Assembly (NCBI RefSeq): GCF_008642375.1
Contig: NZ_CP029194.1
Coordinates: forward strand, 3,348,001 to 3,412,000
Source: Streptomyces venezuelae
Lineage (GTDB): Bacteria; Actinomycetota; Actinomycetes; Streptomycetales; Streptomycetaceae
DNA: 64,000 nucleotides
Reading direction: 5' to 3'
Position numbers and translations under genes: made by a program. The notes under the pieces are model-generated. The model saw only the letters and a program-made list of their open reading frames with translations, searched no databases and had not been told where the DNA came from. This document shows positions 43,620 to 54,202 of the stretch, in pieces. Every line of letters begins with the position of its first letter. Position 1 is the stretch's first letter.

Positions 43620-45393
43620 GGTCGCCTCCGGTCGTGGAAGTGGTGAAGGTCTTGCTGGTGACGGTGTTGTGGTTGCCGAGGGTGACGTTGCCCTTGGTGT
43701 TCTCGATGAACGTGCCGCCCTCGGCGACGTGGATGATCTTCTGCTCGAACTCGGCGGTCTCGTATCCGGCTTCGCGGAGCGCGACGGTCACGCCGTTCGC
43801 GACGCGGTCCTGGATGCTCTTCAGGTAGCGGCTGAGGTCCATCTCCTGGAAGAGGGAGGCGTCGTCGTCGGAGCCGAGCTCGCGGACCGAGACCGCGGGC
43901 CCCTCGGGCAGTGCGTTGGCGTGGCCGGCCGTGAGCAGCCGCCAGCCGTGGCCGAGCGCCCGCCAGAGCGTGACGACGGCCTGTCCGGCGGAGCGCGGGG
44001 TCTGGCCGAGCGCCCAGACGGCCTTGCCGAAGTGGTGGTTGTGCCGGTAGCGGTGGGCGATCCGGTCGGCGTACCGGTAGAGCGGCTTCACCGGCCGCAG
44101 GACGTGCGGGGCGACCTCCAGCATCAGCATGCCGCCCTGCGTGTGGACGCGGACGAAGACCGTGGCGACGATCTCCTCGCCCCAGCCGCCGACCCGGATG
44201 CGGAGGAAGTGACGGCGGGTCTCGCCGCCCTCCTCGATGGCGCCCGAGCGGTGCAGTTCGAAGCCCTCCGGGGTGTAGGGGGCGGCGGTGCGGGCCGGCA
44301 GCCCGTCGACGGGCAGGAAGACGACCTCGTCGATCTCCAGCTCGCGCAGCCGGTCCCGTACGGCGGCCTGGATCTGCGGCGAACCGTGCGGGGAGGGCAC
44401 GCGCAGTGCCTCCACGAGCGGGACGACGTGCCGCATGATCGCGCTGTTGTCGAGGGGCTCGGGCGCCTTGGCCCCGAGGTTCTTGCGGGGACGCAGCTCG
44501 ATGGAGAGCGACCAGGGCTCGTACGGGGCTCCGGCGCCGCAGAACGGGTCGTCGGAGCCGTACATGACGAGGCGCGCGTGCTGCTCGACGCGGATCCGGT
44601 CGCGCAGCCGGCGGGACCGGCCGCCCTCGGCCTGCTCGGCCGGGTCGGAACGGAGGTCGGCGAAGCGGTCCCTGGAGAGCTCCTGGGTGAGCGCCCGGGC
44701 GAACTGGCCGCGCTGGGTCGCCACCGCCCAGGCCACGAGCAGGGGCACGGCGACGGTGATCCACACCTCCAGCGGGCCGATGCCGAACATCCCCTCGGCG
44801 GCGAGACCGAGCGCGGGCCCGGCGAACTCGCCCGCCTCGGAGACCTCGCCGAGGAACTCGTAGCCGGACTCGTCGTCGCCGAAGCCGAGCAGGAGCAGGA
44901 GCAGCGCCGACTGGAAGAGGAAGATCCGCCCGTACCAGCGCAGGAGGAGGGCGGGGACCGTGCGCCAGAGGGGCGCGGCGGCGGCACGGCCGCGGACCCA
45001 GCGGGCGAGGCCGAGCACGAGGAACGGCGCGACGAGGAGGACGACCAGGCCCTTGGTGAGCGGGAACGCGATGATCCAGAGGGCGAGGATGCCGGCGGCC
45101 CAGGCGAGTTCGACGCGGCGGGCGCGCAGCGCGTGTGCGAGGACGCGGCTCGCGTCGAAGCCGAGGGAGGGGGCGGCGAAGCGCTCCTCGTGGACGTACA
45201 GCTGCTCGATGACGGTGTCCCGGAAGCCGTCGTCGAGGTAGGTGCCGGCGCAGAGCAGGCGGGTCGACTCGCTCGCGGAAGGTAAGCGGCGCGGATCGAC
45301 GGCGGGCGACGCACCCGGGGGCGTACCGGGCGGTGTTCCCGGTGGCGTACTCGGTGGCTGCCCTGGCTGCTGCGGTACGAACGACTGCGTCAA
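43612..45393 (-). CDS. Large membrane protein with C-terminal beta-strand motif
   Basis: The 593-residue product starts at TTG 45393, preceded by GGGGGAG. A Pro/Gly/Thr N-terminus is followed by a cytoplasmic stretch, three to four membrane helices (about residues 95-135, 153-172 and 203-227), and a ~350-residue soluble part (SLSIELRPRKNL, RRHFLRIRVGGWGEEIVATV, LEVAPHVLRPVKPLYRYADR). The last ~27 residues are EGGTFIENTKGNVTLGNHNT then VTSKTFTTSTT, nearly the same as the N-terminal motif of the next protein. The family is unknown to me; it may be a receptor or scaffold for the small protein. Confidence 0.75.
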   Translation of the reverse strand: MTQSFVPQQPGQPPSTPPGTPPGTPPGASPAVDPRRLPSASESTRLLCAGTYLDDGFRDTVIEQLYVHEERFAAPSLGFDASRVLAHALRARRVELAWAAGILALWIIAFPLTKGLVVLLVAPFLVLGLARWVRGRAAAAPLWRTVPALLLRWYGRIFLFQSALLLLLLGFGDDESGYEFLGEVSEAGEFAGPALGLAAEGMFGIGPLEVWITVAVPLLVAWAVATQRGQFARALTQELSRDRFADLRSDPAEQAEGGRSRRLRDRIRVEQHARLVMYGSDDPFCGAGAPYEPWSLSIELRPRKNLGAKAPEPLDNSAIMRHVVPLVEALRVPSPHGSPQIQAAVRDRLRELEIDEVVFLPVDGLPARTAAPYTPEGFELHRSGAIEEGGETRRHFLRIRVGGWGEEIVATVFVRVHTQGGMLMLEVAPHVLRPVKPLYRYADRIAHRYRHNHHFGKAVWALGQTPRSAGQAVVTLWRALGHGWRLLTAGHANALPEGPAVSVRELGSDDDASLFQEMDLSRYLKSIQDRVANGVTVALREAGYETAEFEQKIIHVAEGGTFIENTKGNVTLGNHNTVTSKTFTTSTTGGDRG

Positions 45394-45493
45394 AACTCCC
45401 CCGATGCGCGGAACTGTTCCTGTTTTCGGCCCACTTGACGGGGAACCGGTGGGACAGCATAGGGGAGGCGGGGCTGCCTGTCGGCGCGAAGAA

Positions 45494-45539
45494 CGGCGCC
45501 CCCGGGCCGTACGGTCGGTCGTACGGCCCGGGGGCGCCG
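45494..45539. terminator. Perfect 19-bp hairpin after mdh
   Basis: Positions 45494-45512 pair perfectly with 45521-45539 around an eight-base loop. It ends the leftward mdh transcript, 46 bases after its stop. Confidence 0.85.
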
Positions 45540-45584
45540 GGTATGCGGAGTGCCGTCAGGCGGTCAGGCCCTCAGGCGGGGGGC

Positions 45585-46706
<1,122 letters not shown>

Positions 46707-46800
46707 CTATCGGACCCGGGGGCCCGTGAACCCCCACCCCGTTGTGGTCCGGCTCACTGCCACCCGTCCGAGCCCTTGTCCGCGGGCTTCTGGAGGTACG

Positions 46801-47769
46801 TCAGTTCGCGGTGCAGGTCTCGGTGCGGTCGGCGAGCGTGGCGCAGGCCTTCGCGTCCCCGGCGGCCGTGACCGCGAGCATCGGCGTGTACGCGCCGGTG
46901 TCGGCGCCCGCGGGGACGGACGCGCGGCGGGTGACCCCCGCGACCTCCACCGTGACGGTGTCCCCCGGTGCGGCTCCGCTGATCCGGGCCCAGGCCGCCG
47001 CGCAGGTCTCGCTGTGCCGGACCTCGACCAGGACGGTGCCGACGCGGGCGCGGGCGGTGGTGGTGGCGAGGGGGCCGCCGCAGCCCATGGCCTCCGGGTC
47101 GCGGCCGGTGCAGGCGGGGCCCGCGCACTTCACCCCGGCGGGGAGGTCGGTGCTCGGCGCGGCGGTCGGGGCGGTCGGCGAGGGCGGGGCCGAGGCCCGG
47201 TCGTCCGCGCCGCCGCCCGAACCTCCGAGGTCGACGAGGAGAAGGGCGGCGGTGACGACGAGCAGGGCGCCGACGGTCCCGGTGACGTAGAGGAGGAGGG
47301 TCCGCCGGGGTGGGGGCGGGGAGTCGGCGGTCGCAGTGGGGGCGGCGGGGGCCGATGCCCGGGACGGCTCCTGGGCCGGCGCCCGGGCCGGTTCCTCGGC
47401 CGGTTCCTCGGCCGGTTCCTCGGCCGGTTCGAGGCGCCGGATCTGCATGGTCCGGTCGTCCCGGGACCCGTCGGGATCGAGCGTCCCCTCGCGGTCACCG
47501 CCGCGCGCCCACGCCCGCTCGGCGCGCTCCCACTCCGCCGCGAGGTCCCCGGGCTCGGTTCCGGTCACCTCGGCGAGTGCGGCGACGGCGGTCCTGGGGA
47601 CGGGCCGACGCCCGTTCAGATAGGCGTCCCATGTGCTCCGGTCGTGTCCGGTGCGCTCGGCCACGGCGGTGACACCGAGGCCACTGCGATCGACCAGCCG
47701 GCGGAGCCGCTCGGCGAACGCGCGGACGTCCGGGTCGAGTTCGTCCGACAGCGCCTTCCAGCCAGGCAT
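46801..47769 (-). CDS. Helix-turn-helix single-pass membrane protein with DUF2690-type outer domain
   Basis: From ATG 47769 the protein has 322 residues. The N-terminal XRE-like HTH (residues ~14-75, VTAVAERTGHDRSTWDAYLN) is followed by a Glu/Pro/Ala repeat (about 117-132), one membrane helix (~168-190) and an extracytoplasmic Cys-containing domain (VKCAGPACTGRDPEAMGCGG, RHSETCAAAWARI) of DUF2690 type. It looks like a one-component transmembrane regulator that could pass an outer signal to DNA. Confidence 0.82.
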   Translation of the reverse strand: MPGWKALSDELDPDVRAFAERLRRLVDRSGLGVTAVAERTGHDRSTWDAYLNGRRPVPRTAVAALAEVTGTEPGDLAAEWERAERAWARGGDREGTLDPDGSRDDRTMQIRRLEPAEEPAEEPAEEPARAPAQEPSRASAPAAPTATADSPPPPRRTLLLYVTGTVGALLVVTAALLLVDLGGSGGGADDRASAPPSPTAPTAAPSTDLPAGVKCAGPACTGRDPEAMGCGGPLATTTARARVGTVLVEVRHSETCAAAWARISGAAPGDTVTVEVAGVTRRASVPAGADTGAYTPMLAVTAAGDAKACATLADRTETCTAN

Positions 47770-47937
47770 GTACGCCCCCCTTGTCCGCGACCTCCCCTGC
47801 GTCCTCGAAGGATGGCAGCTCCAGGGACGATCCGCGCCCCGGATGCGGAGGCGAGGTAGCGGAATGGTCACTTCCGTGACACAGCGAGCGGCTGGAACTT
47901 GAACCTCATTGGCGCGTACATGACCCTTGATCACAGC

Positions 47938-47973
47938 GGCGCCCGCCCTCCCACGGGGGAGAGGGCGGGCGCC
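47938..47973. terminator. Perfect 13-bp hairpin after folD-DUF3017
   Basis: GGCGCCCGCCCTC (47938-47950) pairs with 47961-47973 around a ten-base loop, 43 bases after the DUF3017 stop on the leftward strand. Confidence 0.8.
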
Positions 47974-48015
47974 GTACGCGATCGCGGTCGCAGCCGTCGC
48001 GTCACCGCTCCTGCG

Positions 48016-48522
48016 TCACAGCGTGAGATGGAGGACGTCCTCCAGGAACGGGATCCGCAGCCAGGGACCCGGCTGCACCATGAGCGCGAGCAGCACGATC
48101 AGGCTGCCCATGACCCCGTACGTGATCATGTCCGTGAAGCGGGACCGGACGGCGAGCATGCCCACGGACGGCACCACCCGGCGCATCACGGCGCCGAGCA
48201 GCAGGGCCGCCCCGACCAGCATCGTGCCCACCCGGAAGGACTGCGGGAACGGCTCCACGCCGACCACGACGAGGCCGATGCCGGCGAGGACGAGGACGCT
48301 GAGCAGGGGCCACTGGCGCGCGGGCGCCGAGGCGTCGCCGGGCGCCGCCCGGCCGCCGCCCTCGGGCCGCGCGGTGTCGGTCGTGAGGCCGAACCGACGC
48401 CGGCGGGCCTTCTTGGCCGCCTCGGCCTTGGCCTTGGCCACCTCGCCACCCACGGCGGCCTCCCGCCCGACGGCCTCCTCGCCGGAGGTCCCGCTGCCGG
48501 AGGCCGCGCCCTCGGCGGTCAC
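48016..48522 (-). CDS. DUF3017 membrane protein downstream of folD
   Basis: GTG 48522 lies two bases after the folD stop, giving 168 residues. A Gly/Ala/Glu N-terminus with a basic patch (KAKAEAAKKARRRRFGL) precedes three membrane helices (about 75-95, 100-118, 138-157). DUF3017 proteins follow folD in many actinobacteria; no function is known. Confidence 0.82.
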   Translation of the reverse strand: MTAEGAASGSGTSGEEAVGREAAVGGEVAKAKAEAAKKARRRRFGLTTDTARPEGGGRAAPGDASAPARQWPLLSVLVLAGIGLVVVGVEPFPQSFRVGTMLVGAALLLGAVMRRVVPSVGMLAVRSRFTDMITYGVMGSLIVLLALMVQPGPWLRIPFLEDVLHLTL

Positions 48523-48524
48523 GC

Positions 48525-49385
48525 TCAGAGCGCCGCGGCCGCGCGCTCGGCGGCCTCGACGACGTTCACGAGGAGCTGCGCGCGGGTCATCGGGCCGACG
48601 CCGCCCGGGTTCGGGGAGATCCAGCCGGCGACCTCGGCGACACCGGGGTCCACGTCGCCGAGGATCTTGCCCTCGCCGTTGCGCGAGACGCCGACGTCGA
48701 GGACGGCCGCGCCCGGCTTGACGTCCTCCGGCTTGATCAGGTGCGGGACGCCGGCGGCGGCCACGATGATGTCGGCGTTGCGCAGGTGCGCCGACAGGTC
48801 CCGGGTGCCGGTGTGGCACTGCGTCACGGTCGCGTTCTCGGAGCGGCGGGTCAGGATGAGCGGCATCGGGCGGCCGATGGTGACACCGCGGCCGACGACC
48901 ACGACCTCCGCGCCGTTGATCTCCACGCCGTGCGCGCGAAGCAGCGTGATGACGCCGTTCGGCGTGCAGGGCAGCGGGGCGGGCTCGTTGAGCACGAGAC
49001 GGCCGAGGTTGGTCGGGTGCAGGCCGTCCGCGTCCTTGGCCGGGTCCATCAGCTCCAGGATGCGGTTCTCGTCGATGCCCTTCGGCAGCGGGAGCTGGAC
49101 GATGTAGCCGGTGCAGGCCGGGTCCTCGTTGAGCTCCCGTACGACCGCCTCGATCTCCTCCTGCGTGGCGGTGGCCGGAAGGTGACGCTGGATGGAGGCG
49201 ATGCCGACCTGTGCGCAGTCGCGGTGCTTGCCCGCCACGTACTTCTGGCTGGCCGGGTCGTCGCCGACGAGGACGGTGCCCAGGCCGGGCGTGACGCCCT
49301 GGTCCTTGAGGGCCGCCACACGGGCGGTCAGTTCGGTCTTGATCGCGGCTGCGGTGGCCTTGCCATCGAGAATCTGGGCGCTCAT
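48525..49385 (-). CDS. folD: Methylenetetrahydrofolate dehydrogenase/cyclohydrolase
   Basis: From ATG 49385, after GGGAGGA, the protein has 286 residues, as usual for FolD. The catalytic Tyr-x-x-x-Lys is in [42 protein letters not shown] and [17 protein letters not shown] are the family blocks. It interconverts methylene-, methenyl- and formyl-tetrahydrofolate, supplying formyl donors for PurN and PurH, whose genes lie 7-9 kb away. Confidence 0.97.
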   Translation of the reverse strand: MSAQILDGKATAAAIKTELTARVAALKDQGVTPGLGTVLVGDDPASQKYVAGKHRDCAQVGIASIQRHLPATATQEEIEAVVRELNEDPACTGYIVQLPLPKGIDENRILELMDPAKDADGLHPTNLGRLVLNEPAPLPCTPNGVITLLRAHGVEINGAEVVVVGRGVTIGRPMPLILTRRSENATVTQCHTGTRDLSAHLRNADIIVAAAGVPHLIKPEDVKPGAAVLDVGVSRNGEGKILGDVDPGVAEVAGWISPNPGGVGPMTRAQLLVNVVEAAERAAAAL

Positions 49386-49461
49386 GAAGACATCCTCCCG
49401 GATGACCCCCGCCTTGTTCCAATTCGCTCCCACCGGACGGCTCGTCAGGCGGGGCAACAGA

Positions 49462-49491
49462 TTGCACTTGCACAACTCCGTGGGGTATCGA
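49462..49491 (+). promoter_or_regulatory. Possible promoter for the rightward membrane protein gene
   Basis: TTGCAC (49462-49467) and TATCGA (49486-49491) are separated by 18 bases, in the 249-bp region divergent from folD. Confidence 0.4.
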
Positions 49492-49634
49492 CTGGACAAG
49501 AAGTCGACCGTGCGACGACGATGACCGCGAAGTACCGCGGAAAGTGCCGGGGGGAAATCCGCTCAAATGCCGTGAAAGTCCTCCGCGCGGGCCGCGTCGT
49601 CCCCGCACAGAGATCTTCACGGAGGAACCCCCCG

Positions 49635-50225
49635 ATGAGCTTCGGCGACTCGAACAACCCCTACGGCCAGCCCCAGGGCCAGCAGCAGCCCGGCTACGGC
49701 TACCCGCAGCAGGCCCCGCAGGGCGTGCCGCCGCAGCAGGGTTACGGCTACCCGGCGGCCCCTGCGTACGGCGGCGGTTACCCGGCCGCGATGACCGAGA
49801 TGCCGGGCTCCGTCAAGGCCGCCCGCGTGATGCTCTTCGTCATCGGCGGTCTGCAGATGATCGGCGTGGTCCTCTTCGCGCTCACCGCGATGACCATCTC
49901 CGCCGCGCAGAGCGACCCGGCACTGAAGGACGACGTCCAGTTCCAGCAGCTCGCCGACATGTCGACGGGCGCGATCTGGGGCATCACCGCCGTCGTCCTG
50001 GCCTGGGGCGTCCTCGCGATCGTCCTCGGTGCCAAGTTCGGCAGCGGCGGCAACGGCATCCGCATCACGGCGCTGGTCTTCGGCATCATCACCGCGATCC
50101 TCGGCATCTACCCGTTCATCATCGTCGGCCTCGCGCACACCGTGCTGGCGATCCTGGTCGCGGTCTTCGTCGGCAAGTCGGACGGCGCCGCCTGGTTCAA
50201 CCGCAACAAGCAGCCGCAGTACTAA
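49635..50225 (+). CDS. Membrane protein with Gln/Gly/Tyr/Pro-rich N-terminus
   Basis: The product has 196 residues. The first ~50 residues (MSFGDSNNPYGQPQGQQQPG...) are disordered and rich in Gln, Gly, Tyr and Pro. Three to four membrane helices follow (about 63-88, 112-135, 145-178). No family is recognised. GGAGG lies nine bases before the ATG. A strong hairpin follows the stop. Confidence 0.8.
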   Translation: MSFGDSNNPYGQPQGQQQPGYGYPQQAPQGVPPQQGYGYPAAPAYGGGYPAAMTEMPGSVKAARVMLFVIGGLQMIGVVLFALTAMTISAAQSDPALKDDVQFQQLADMSTGAIWGITAVVLAWGVLAIVLGAKFGSGGNGIRITALVFGIITAILGIYPFIIVGLAHTVLAILVAVFVGKSDGAAWFNRNKQPQY

Positions 50226-50234
50226 GCAGCACGC

Positions 50235-50280
50235 CGAAGGGGCCGGGTTCCGTACGGAGGTACGGAACCCGGCCCCTTCG
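50235..50280. terminator. Perfect 21-bp hairpin
   Basis: Positions 50235-50255 pair perfectly with 50260-50280 around GGAG. It lies between convergent genes. Confidence 0.87.
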
Positions 50281-50343
50281 CCGTTCCCCGGCAGGCCACC
50301 CGGCAGGTCGCCCAGCAGGCCACCCGGCGGGTCACCCGGCAGG

Positions 50344-51777
50344 TCACACCCGCTTGAGCACCGCGAAGCCGTCCGAGCGGTGCGTGATCTCGTACCGCGC
50401 CTCCGGATGCAGTTGCGAAGCCAGCTGCGCCGGGTCCGAGATCTGCTGCGACCAGCCGCGCAGGTCGAAGGCGAGGTAGTCCGGGGTCGCGCCCTTCGAG
50501 GTGCCGACCCAGTAGACCCGGTGGTCCGCCGTGAGGTGGGCCAGGAGCGAGACGTCCGCCTCCACGCTCGCGCCCTCCGGCACCGCGTCCACCGCCGCCC
50601 GCGCCTGCTCGGCCCGGGTGTCCGTGCGGTACGTCTCCGACTTCAGCAGCTCCCGCAGCGGCAGGTTCATGGCGAGTACGAGCGCGACCGCCGTCGCGAC
50701 GGGGACGACGACCTTCGCGTACGCCGCGAGCCAGGCGCGCGGCGAGGTGCGCACGGACCGGGCCGCGTCCACGAGGGCCAGGAAGACCACCGGCATGAGG
50801 ATGGCGCTGTAGTGCCAGTGCATGCCCCAGTGGTTGGCGTCCTGGGAGAGGAAGCGCCAGCCCAGGGTCGGCAGGACGAGCAGGATCAGCGGGGAGCGCA
50901 GGGCGAGGAAGCCGACGATCGCGAGCAGGAAGAAGACCATCTCCCAGCGTTCGCCGGAGACGAGGGCGTCCCTGATGACCTGCCCGAAGGACGTCTCCGC
51001 GCCCTCGCCGGTCTTCTCGATCTTGGACCAGTAGTCGTACTCGCCGACCCGGCTCGCCGCCGGGATCAGGACGAGGACCGTGAGGGCGAAAGCCGCCGCG
51101 CCGAACCCGGCCAGGGCCGCGCCCAGCCGCTTCTGCCCCTTCACGAAGAGGACCACGCCGACCATCGTGACGGTCAGCCCCATGTCCTCCTTGACGAGGA
51201 CGAGCGGGGCGGACCAGGCGACGGCCGCCGTCCAGCGCCCGAGGATCAGGGCCCGGCAGGTCAGCGCGAGCATCGGGACCGCGAAGGCGATCTCGTGGAA
51301 GTCGGACTTGACGGCCTCCTGGAGTCCCCAGGAGAGCCCGTACGCGATCGTGAGACCGATGCCGGCGGCGCGGCTGCCGAGGACCTGCTGGGTGGTGCGG
51401 CCGACGACGACGGCGGACGCGGCGAAGAGCGCGGCCTGCCCGAGGAGCAGGGAGGCGGGCGAGGACCAGATCCAGTACAGGGGCGCGAGCAGTGCGGTGA
51501 CCGGGCTGAAGTGGTCGCCGAGTATGTGGAAGCCGGGGCCCTTGATGTCGACCACGGGGGCCCGGAACTCGGCGTACGCCCTGACGGACTGCCCGAAGAT
51601 CCCGAGGTCCCAGGAGGGGGTGCGGAAATGCGTGTACTGCACCCAGGAGTAGAGGAAGTACAGGCCGCAGAGGACGGCCGCGAGGATCACATAAGGCCGC
51701 AGCGGAGCCGGGGAAAGGCCGTCCGACGCGTCCGCGTCGGTGGTATCCGCAGCGGGCCTGTTCAGTACGTCCAACAC
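50344..51777 (-). CDS. DUF2079 polytopic membrane protein
   Basis: The start is uncertain; GTG 51777 is chosen because GGGGG lies five bases upstream, giving 477 residues (TTG 51804 is the outermost option). About nine or ten membrane helices are visible. SWDLGIFGQSVRAYAEFRAP, GDHFSPVTALLAPLYWIW and KSDFHEIAFAVPML are DUF2079 blocks; the family resembles GT-C glycosyltransferases, with Asp/Glu in the first outer loop. The donor and acceptor are unknown. Confidence 0.85.
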   Translation of the reverse strand: MLDVLNRPAADTTDADASDGLSPAPLRPYVILAAVLCGLYFLYSWVQYTHFRTPSWDLGIFGQSVRAYAEFRAPVVDIKGPGFHILGDHFSPVTALLAPLYWIWSSPASLLLGQAALFAASAVVVGRTTQQVLGSRAAGIGLTIAYGLSWGLQEAVKSDFHEIAFAVPMLALTCRALILGRWTAAVAWSAPLVLVKEDMGLTVTMVGVVLFVKGQKRLGAALAGFGAAAFALTVLVLIPAASRVGEYDYWSKIEKTGEGAETSFGQVIRDALVSGERWEMVFFLLAIVGFLALRSPLILLVLPTLGWRFLSQDANHWGMHWHYSAILMPVVFLALVDAARSVRTSPRAWLAAYAKVVVPVATAVALVLAMNLPLRELLKSETYRTDTRAEQARAAVDAVPEGASVEADVSLLAHLTADHRVYWVGTSKGATPDYLAFDLRGWSQQISDPAQLASQLHPEARYEITHRSDGFAVLKRV

Positions 51778-51974
51778 CACGTCCCCCACACCGGCGGCCG
51801 ACAAAAGAGCAACCCATTAGACCAGAGTCCACCCGTTCGGAGGATCGCTCGCCGCCCGGCCGGACGTCCGTGAGCCGCGCCCCCTTCTCCGTAACCGGTA
51901 GGTGACGTTCTGCATTCGTTTATCGCCGCTTCCTACCCTGACCGCGCACGCAGACCTCGGGGAAAGGAAGCGTC

Positions 51975-52784
51975 ATGTACAGCATCATCGTGGTGCCCGC
52001 ACCCGCCGCGGCCTCCGGGAGCCAGGTCAGGCTGGCGCCCGGCGAGAGGCTCCACTTCGGCCGCGCCGCCCCACGGACGGCCGGCGCCCCGCATGCGGCC
52101 GGCGCCCCGCATGCGGCCGGCGCGCCGCGCCATCTGGACATCCCCCACCCCGGGGTGTCCCGGACGGCCGGGGAGATCGGTGCGACGGCGAGCTACTGGA
52201 CGCTCAGCAACTTCAGCGCGGCCTCGACGTACGTCGTCGAGAACCCGGAGGGCGCCGGGGAGCACATCAAGATCGCGCCGGGGCGGCTCGACGCCCCCGT
52301 GCCGTTCGAGTTCTCCCGGGTCGTCCTGCCCGCGGGCGGCGACCTGCTCGACTTCAGCGTCTGGGCGCCCCGCCACGACTACGTGGAGCACGCGTACTCC
52401 GCCTCCGCCGAGGACGGTGAGCCGACCGCGCTCGCCTTCCCCCTCGACCGCTCCAAGCGGTACTTCCTCGTCCTCGCCGCGCTCTGCGAGTCGCGACTGC
52501 GCGGCGCCCCGCACGCGCCGCTGCCGACGGTCGACCGGATCGTGGAGCGGCTGCGACCCCTGTGGCCCGCGGTGAACCGGGCCTCGGTGCAGTGGAACAT
52601 CGACTACCTCGCTGTGAAGTTACGCCTCAAACCCGGCCCCGACACGGCCGAGGCGGGGCCGCGCCTCAACGGCAAGAAGGAGACCCTGGTCTCGCTCGCG
52701 CTCCGCTTCGACCTCGTCCACGAGGACGACCTGGTGACGCTGACGGGCCTGCCGGCCCCGGCTCCTTCGACGGAGGCGCGGTGA
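51975..52784 (+). CDS. FHA-like domain protein preceding a Ser/Thr kinase
   Basis: The 269-residue protein starts MYSIIVVPAPAAASGSQVRL after GGAAAGGAAG. Residues ~17-100 look like an FHA domain: LHFGRAAP, IPHPGVSRTAGEIGATASYW, TLSNFSAASTYVVEN, interrupted by an AGAPH tandem-repeat insert. Residues ~175-265 look like a winged-helix-type domain (PTVDRIVERLRPLWPAVNRA). FHA domains bind phosphothreonine, so the kinase whose GTG overlaps this stop (GTGA) is the likely partner. Confidence 0.75.
   Translation: MYSIIVVPAPAAASGSQVRLAPGERLHFGRAAPRTAGAPHAAGAPHAAGAPRHLDIPHPGVSRTAGEIGATASYWTLSNFSAASTYVVENPEGAGEHIKIAPGRLDAPVPFEFSRVVLPAGGDLLDFSVWAPRHDYVEHAYSASAEDGEPTALAFPLDRSKRYFLVLAALCESRLRGAPHAPLPTVDRIVERLRPLWPAVNRASVQWNIDYLAVKLRLKPGPDTAEAGPRLNGKKETLVSLALRFDLVHEDDLVTLTGLPAPAPSTEAR
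52078..52131 (+). repeat. Three 18-bp tandem repeats inside the FHA-like gene
   Basis: Two exact copies and one variant of CGGCCGGCGCCCCGCATG encode AGAPHA units and insert about 18 residues between the first two FHA strands. Confidence 0.8.
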
Positions 52785-54181
52785 ACACCTTCCCGCTGAC
52801 CGTGCCGACCGGGTACGAGGTCGGCGGCTGGACCGTCGAGCGGCCACTGGGCGCGGGCGCGTTCGGCAGCGTGTACTCGGCACGCCGCACCGGCGGTGGC
52901 GGGGGCGATCTCCCCGCCCGGGCCGCGCTCAAGTTCCTGCCGACCGGCACCCACACCCCACGTCAGCTGCGCCACCTCCGCGACCTCGCCGACCGCGAGG
53001 TCCACCTGCTGAGGCGGCTGCGCTCGCCGCGCCTGATCCGGCTGTACGAGACCCTCACGGTCGACGACCCGGCGCACCCGGAGCTGGACGGCGCCACCGT
53101 CCTCGTACTGGAGGAGGCGGAGCGCCCGCTCCAGTCCCTCCTCTCGGGCGCCGCGCCGCCGTCGGCCGGTCCCGCGCTGCTCGTCCAGATCTGCGAGGGC
53201 CTGCACCAGCTGCACACCGCGGGCTGGGTGCACGGCGACCTCAAGCCGGGGAACGTCCTGCTGATGAAGGACGGCAGCGTCCGGCTCGGCGACTTCAGCA
53301 CGGCGAGCGAGCTGGAGGGCACCCACGCCTACGCCGCCGGCTTCGCCACACCCGACTACACACCGCCCGAGCTGCTCTGGTCGGAGACCGGCGACCGGGG
53401 CACACGGATCCGTCCCAGCGCCGACGTCTGGGCCTTCGGCGTCCTGGCCCACACCGTCCTGACCGGCGGCTCCCCGCTCCCCGGCGGCACACCGGCCGCC
53501 CGCCGCGACGCCGCCCTCCGCTACGCGCGCGGCGAGGAGGAGCTCCGCCTCTCCCCCGGACTCCCCGACGTGTGGCGTGAGATCGTCGCCGACTGCCTGA
53601 GCCGCACCCACGAGGAACGGGCCGCCCACGACGCCACGACCGTCCTGCGCCGGGTCCGGGAGGCGGCGGCCGGCCGGATGCCGCGCCGCCGGCGCCGCGG
53701 ACGACGGCTCGTACCGCTCATCGCCGCCTCCCTGGCGGGGCTGACGGCGGCGGGCCTCGGCCTGAACGCCCTCGTCGAACGGCAGGCGGGGCGGAACACC
53801 GCCGCGGGGTACGAGCGGTGCGCGCCGGGTTACGTCTGCTTCTTCTCCGAGAAGGGCGGCAGGGGCGAGATGTGCGACTGGGAGAACGACGATCCCGAGT
53901 GGTTCGACGGCGACACGGTCTGTGAGTGGGCGCGGAAGGAGGGACCGCACTCGGTGTTCAACAACGGCGCGGCCGACGCGAATGGCTTCGTCCACGTCAC
54001 CTACTTCGCCTCGAAGGGCCTGAAGGACGGTCTGGGCTGCGTGCCGCAGGGCGCGCGCCGCGACCTGGCCCTGGCCCGGCCGGTCGCCTCACACGTCTGG
54101 GCCAAGAAGTGCGAGGAAATGGACCCTCTGATGTCCGAGTACGGGGGAACCTTCGATCTTCCGGAGAGTGGAGCCACCTGA
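52781..54181 (+). CDS. Transmembrane Ser/Thr protein kinase with Cys-rich outer domain
   Basis: The 466-residue protein starts at GTG 52781. The kinase domain (residues ~12-300) has the Gly loop LGAGAFGS (23-30), Lys51, catalytic HGDLKPGN (Asp153, Lys155, Asn158) and DFS instead of DFG (Asp171). Catalytic residues are present, so it is probably active. A basic stretch and one membrane helix (~311-333) follow. The outer ~130 residues contain YERCAPGYVCFFSEKGGRGE and a second Cys pair, like peptidase inhibitor I36/beta-gamma-crystallin-like domains. The neighbouring secreted peptidase carries a similar domain. There are no PASTA repeats. Confidence 0.88.
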   Translation: MNTFPLTVPTGYEVGGWTVERPLGAGAFGSVYSARRTGGGGGDLPARAALKFLPTGTHTPRQLRHLRDLADREVHLLRRLRSPRLIRLYETLTVDDPAHPELDGATVLVLEEAERPLQSLLSGAAPPSAGPALLVQICEGLHQLHTAGWVHGDLKPGNVLLMKDGSVRLGDFSTASELEGTHAYAAGFATPDYTPPELLWSETGDRGTRIRPSADVWAFGVLAHTVLTGGSPLPGGTPAARRDAALRYARGEEELRLSPGLPDVWREIVADCLSRTHEERAAHDATTVLRRVREAAAGRMPRRRRRGRRLVPLIAASLAGLTAAGLGLNALVERQAGRNTAAGYERCAPGYVCFFSEKGGRGEMCDWENDDPEWFDGDTVCEWARKEGPHSVFNNGAADANGFVHVTYFASKGLKDGLGCVPQGARRDLALARPVASHVWAKKCEEMDPLMSEYGGTFDLPESGAT

Positions 54182-54202
54182 TCGCGAGAAGGGAACACAC
54201 AC

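Noticed and set aside
48016..49620. A long leftward frame over DUF3017 and folD
   Set aside because: The upstream part is an alternate frame of folD; the DUF3017 gene starts at GTG 48522.
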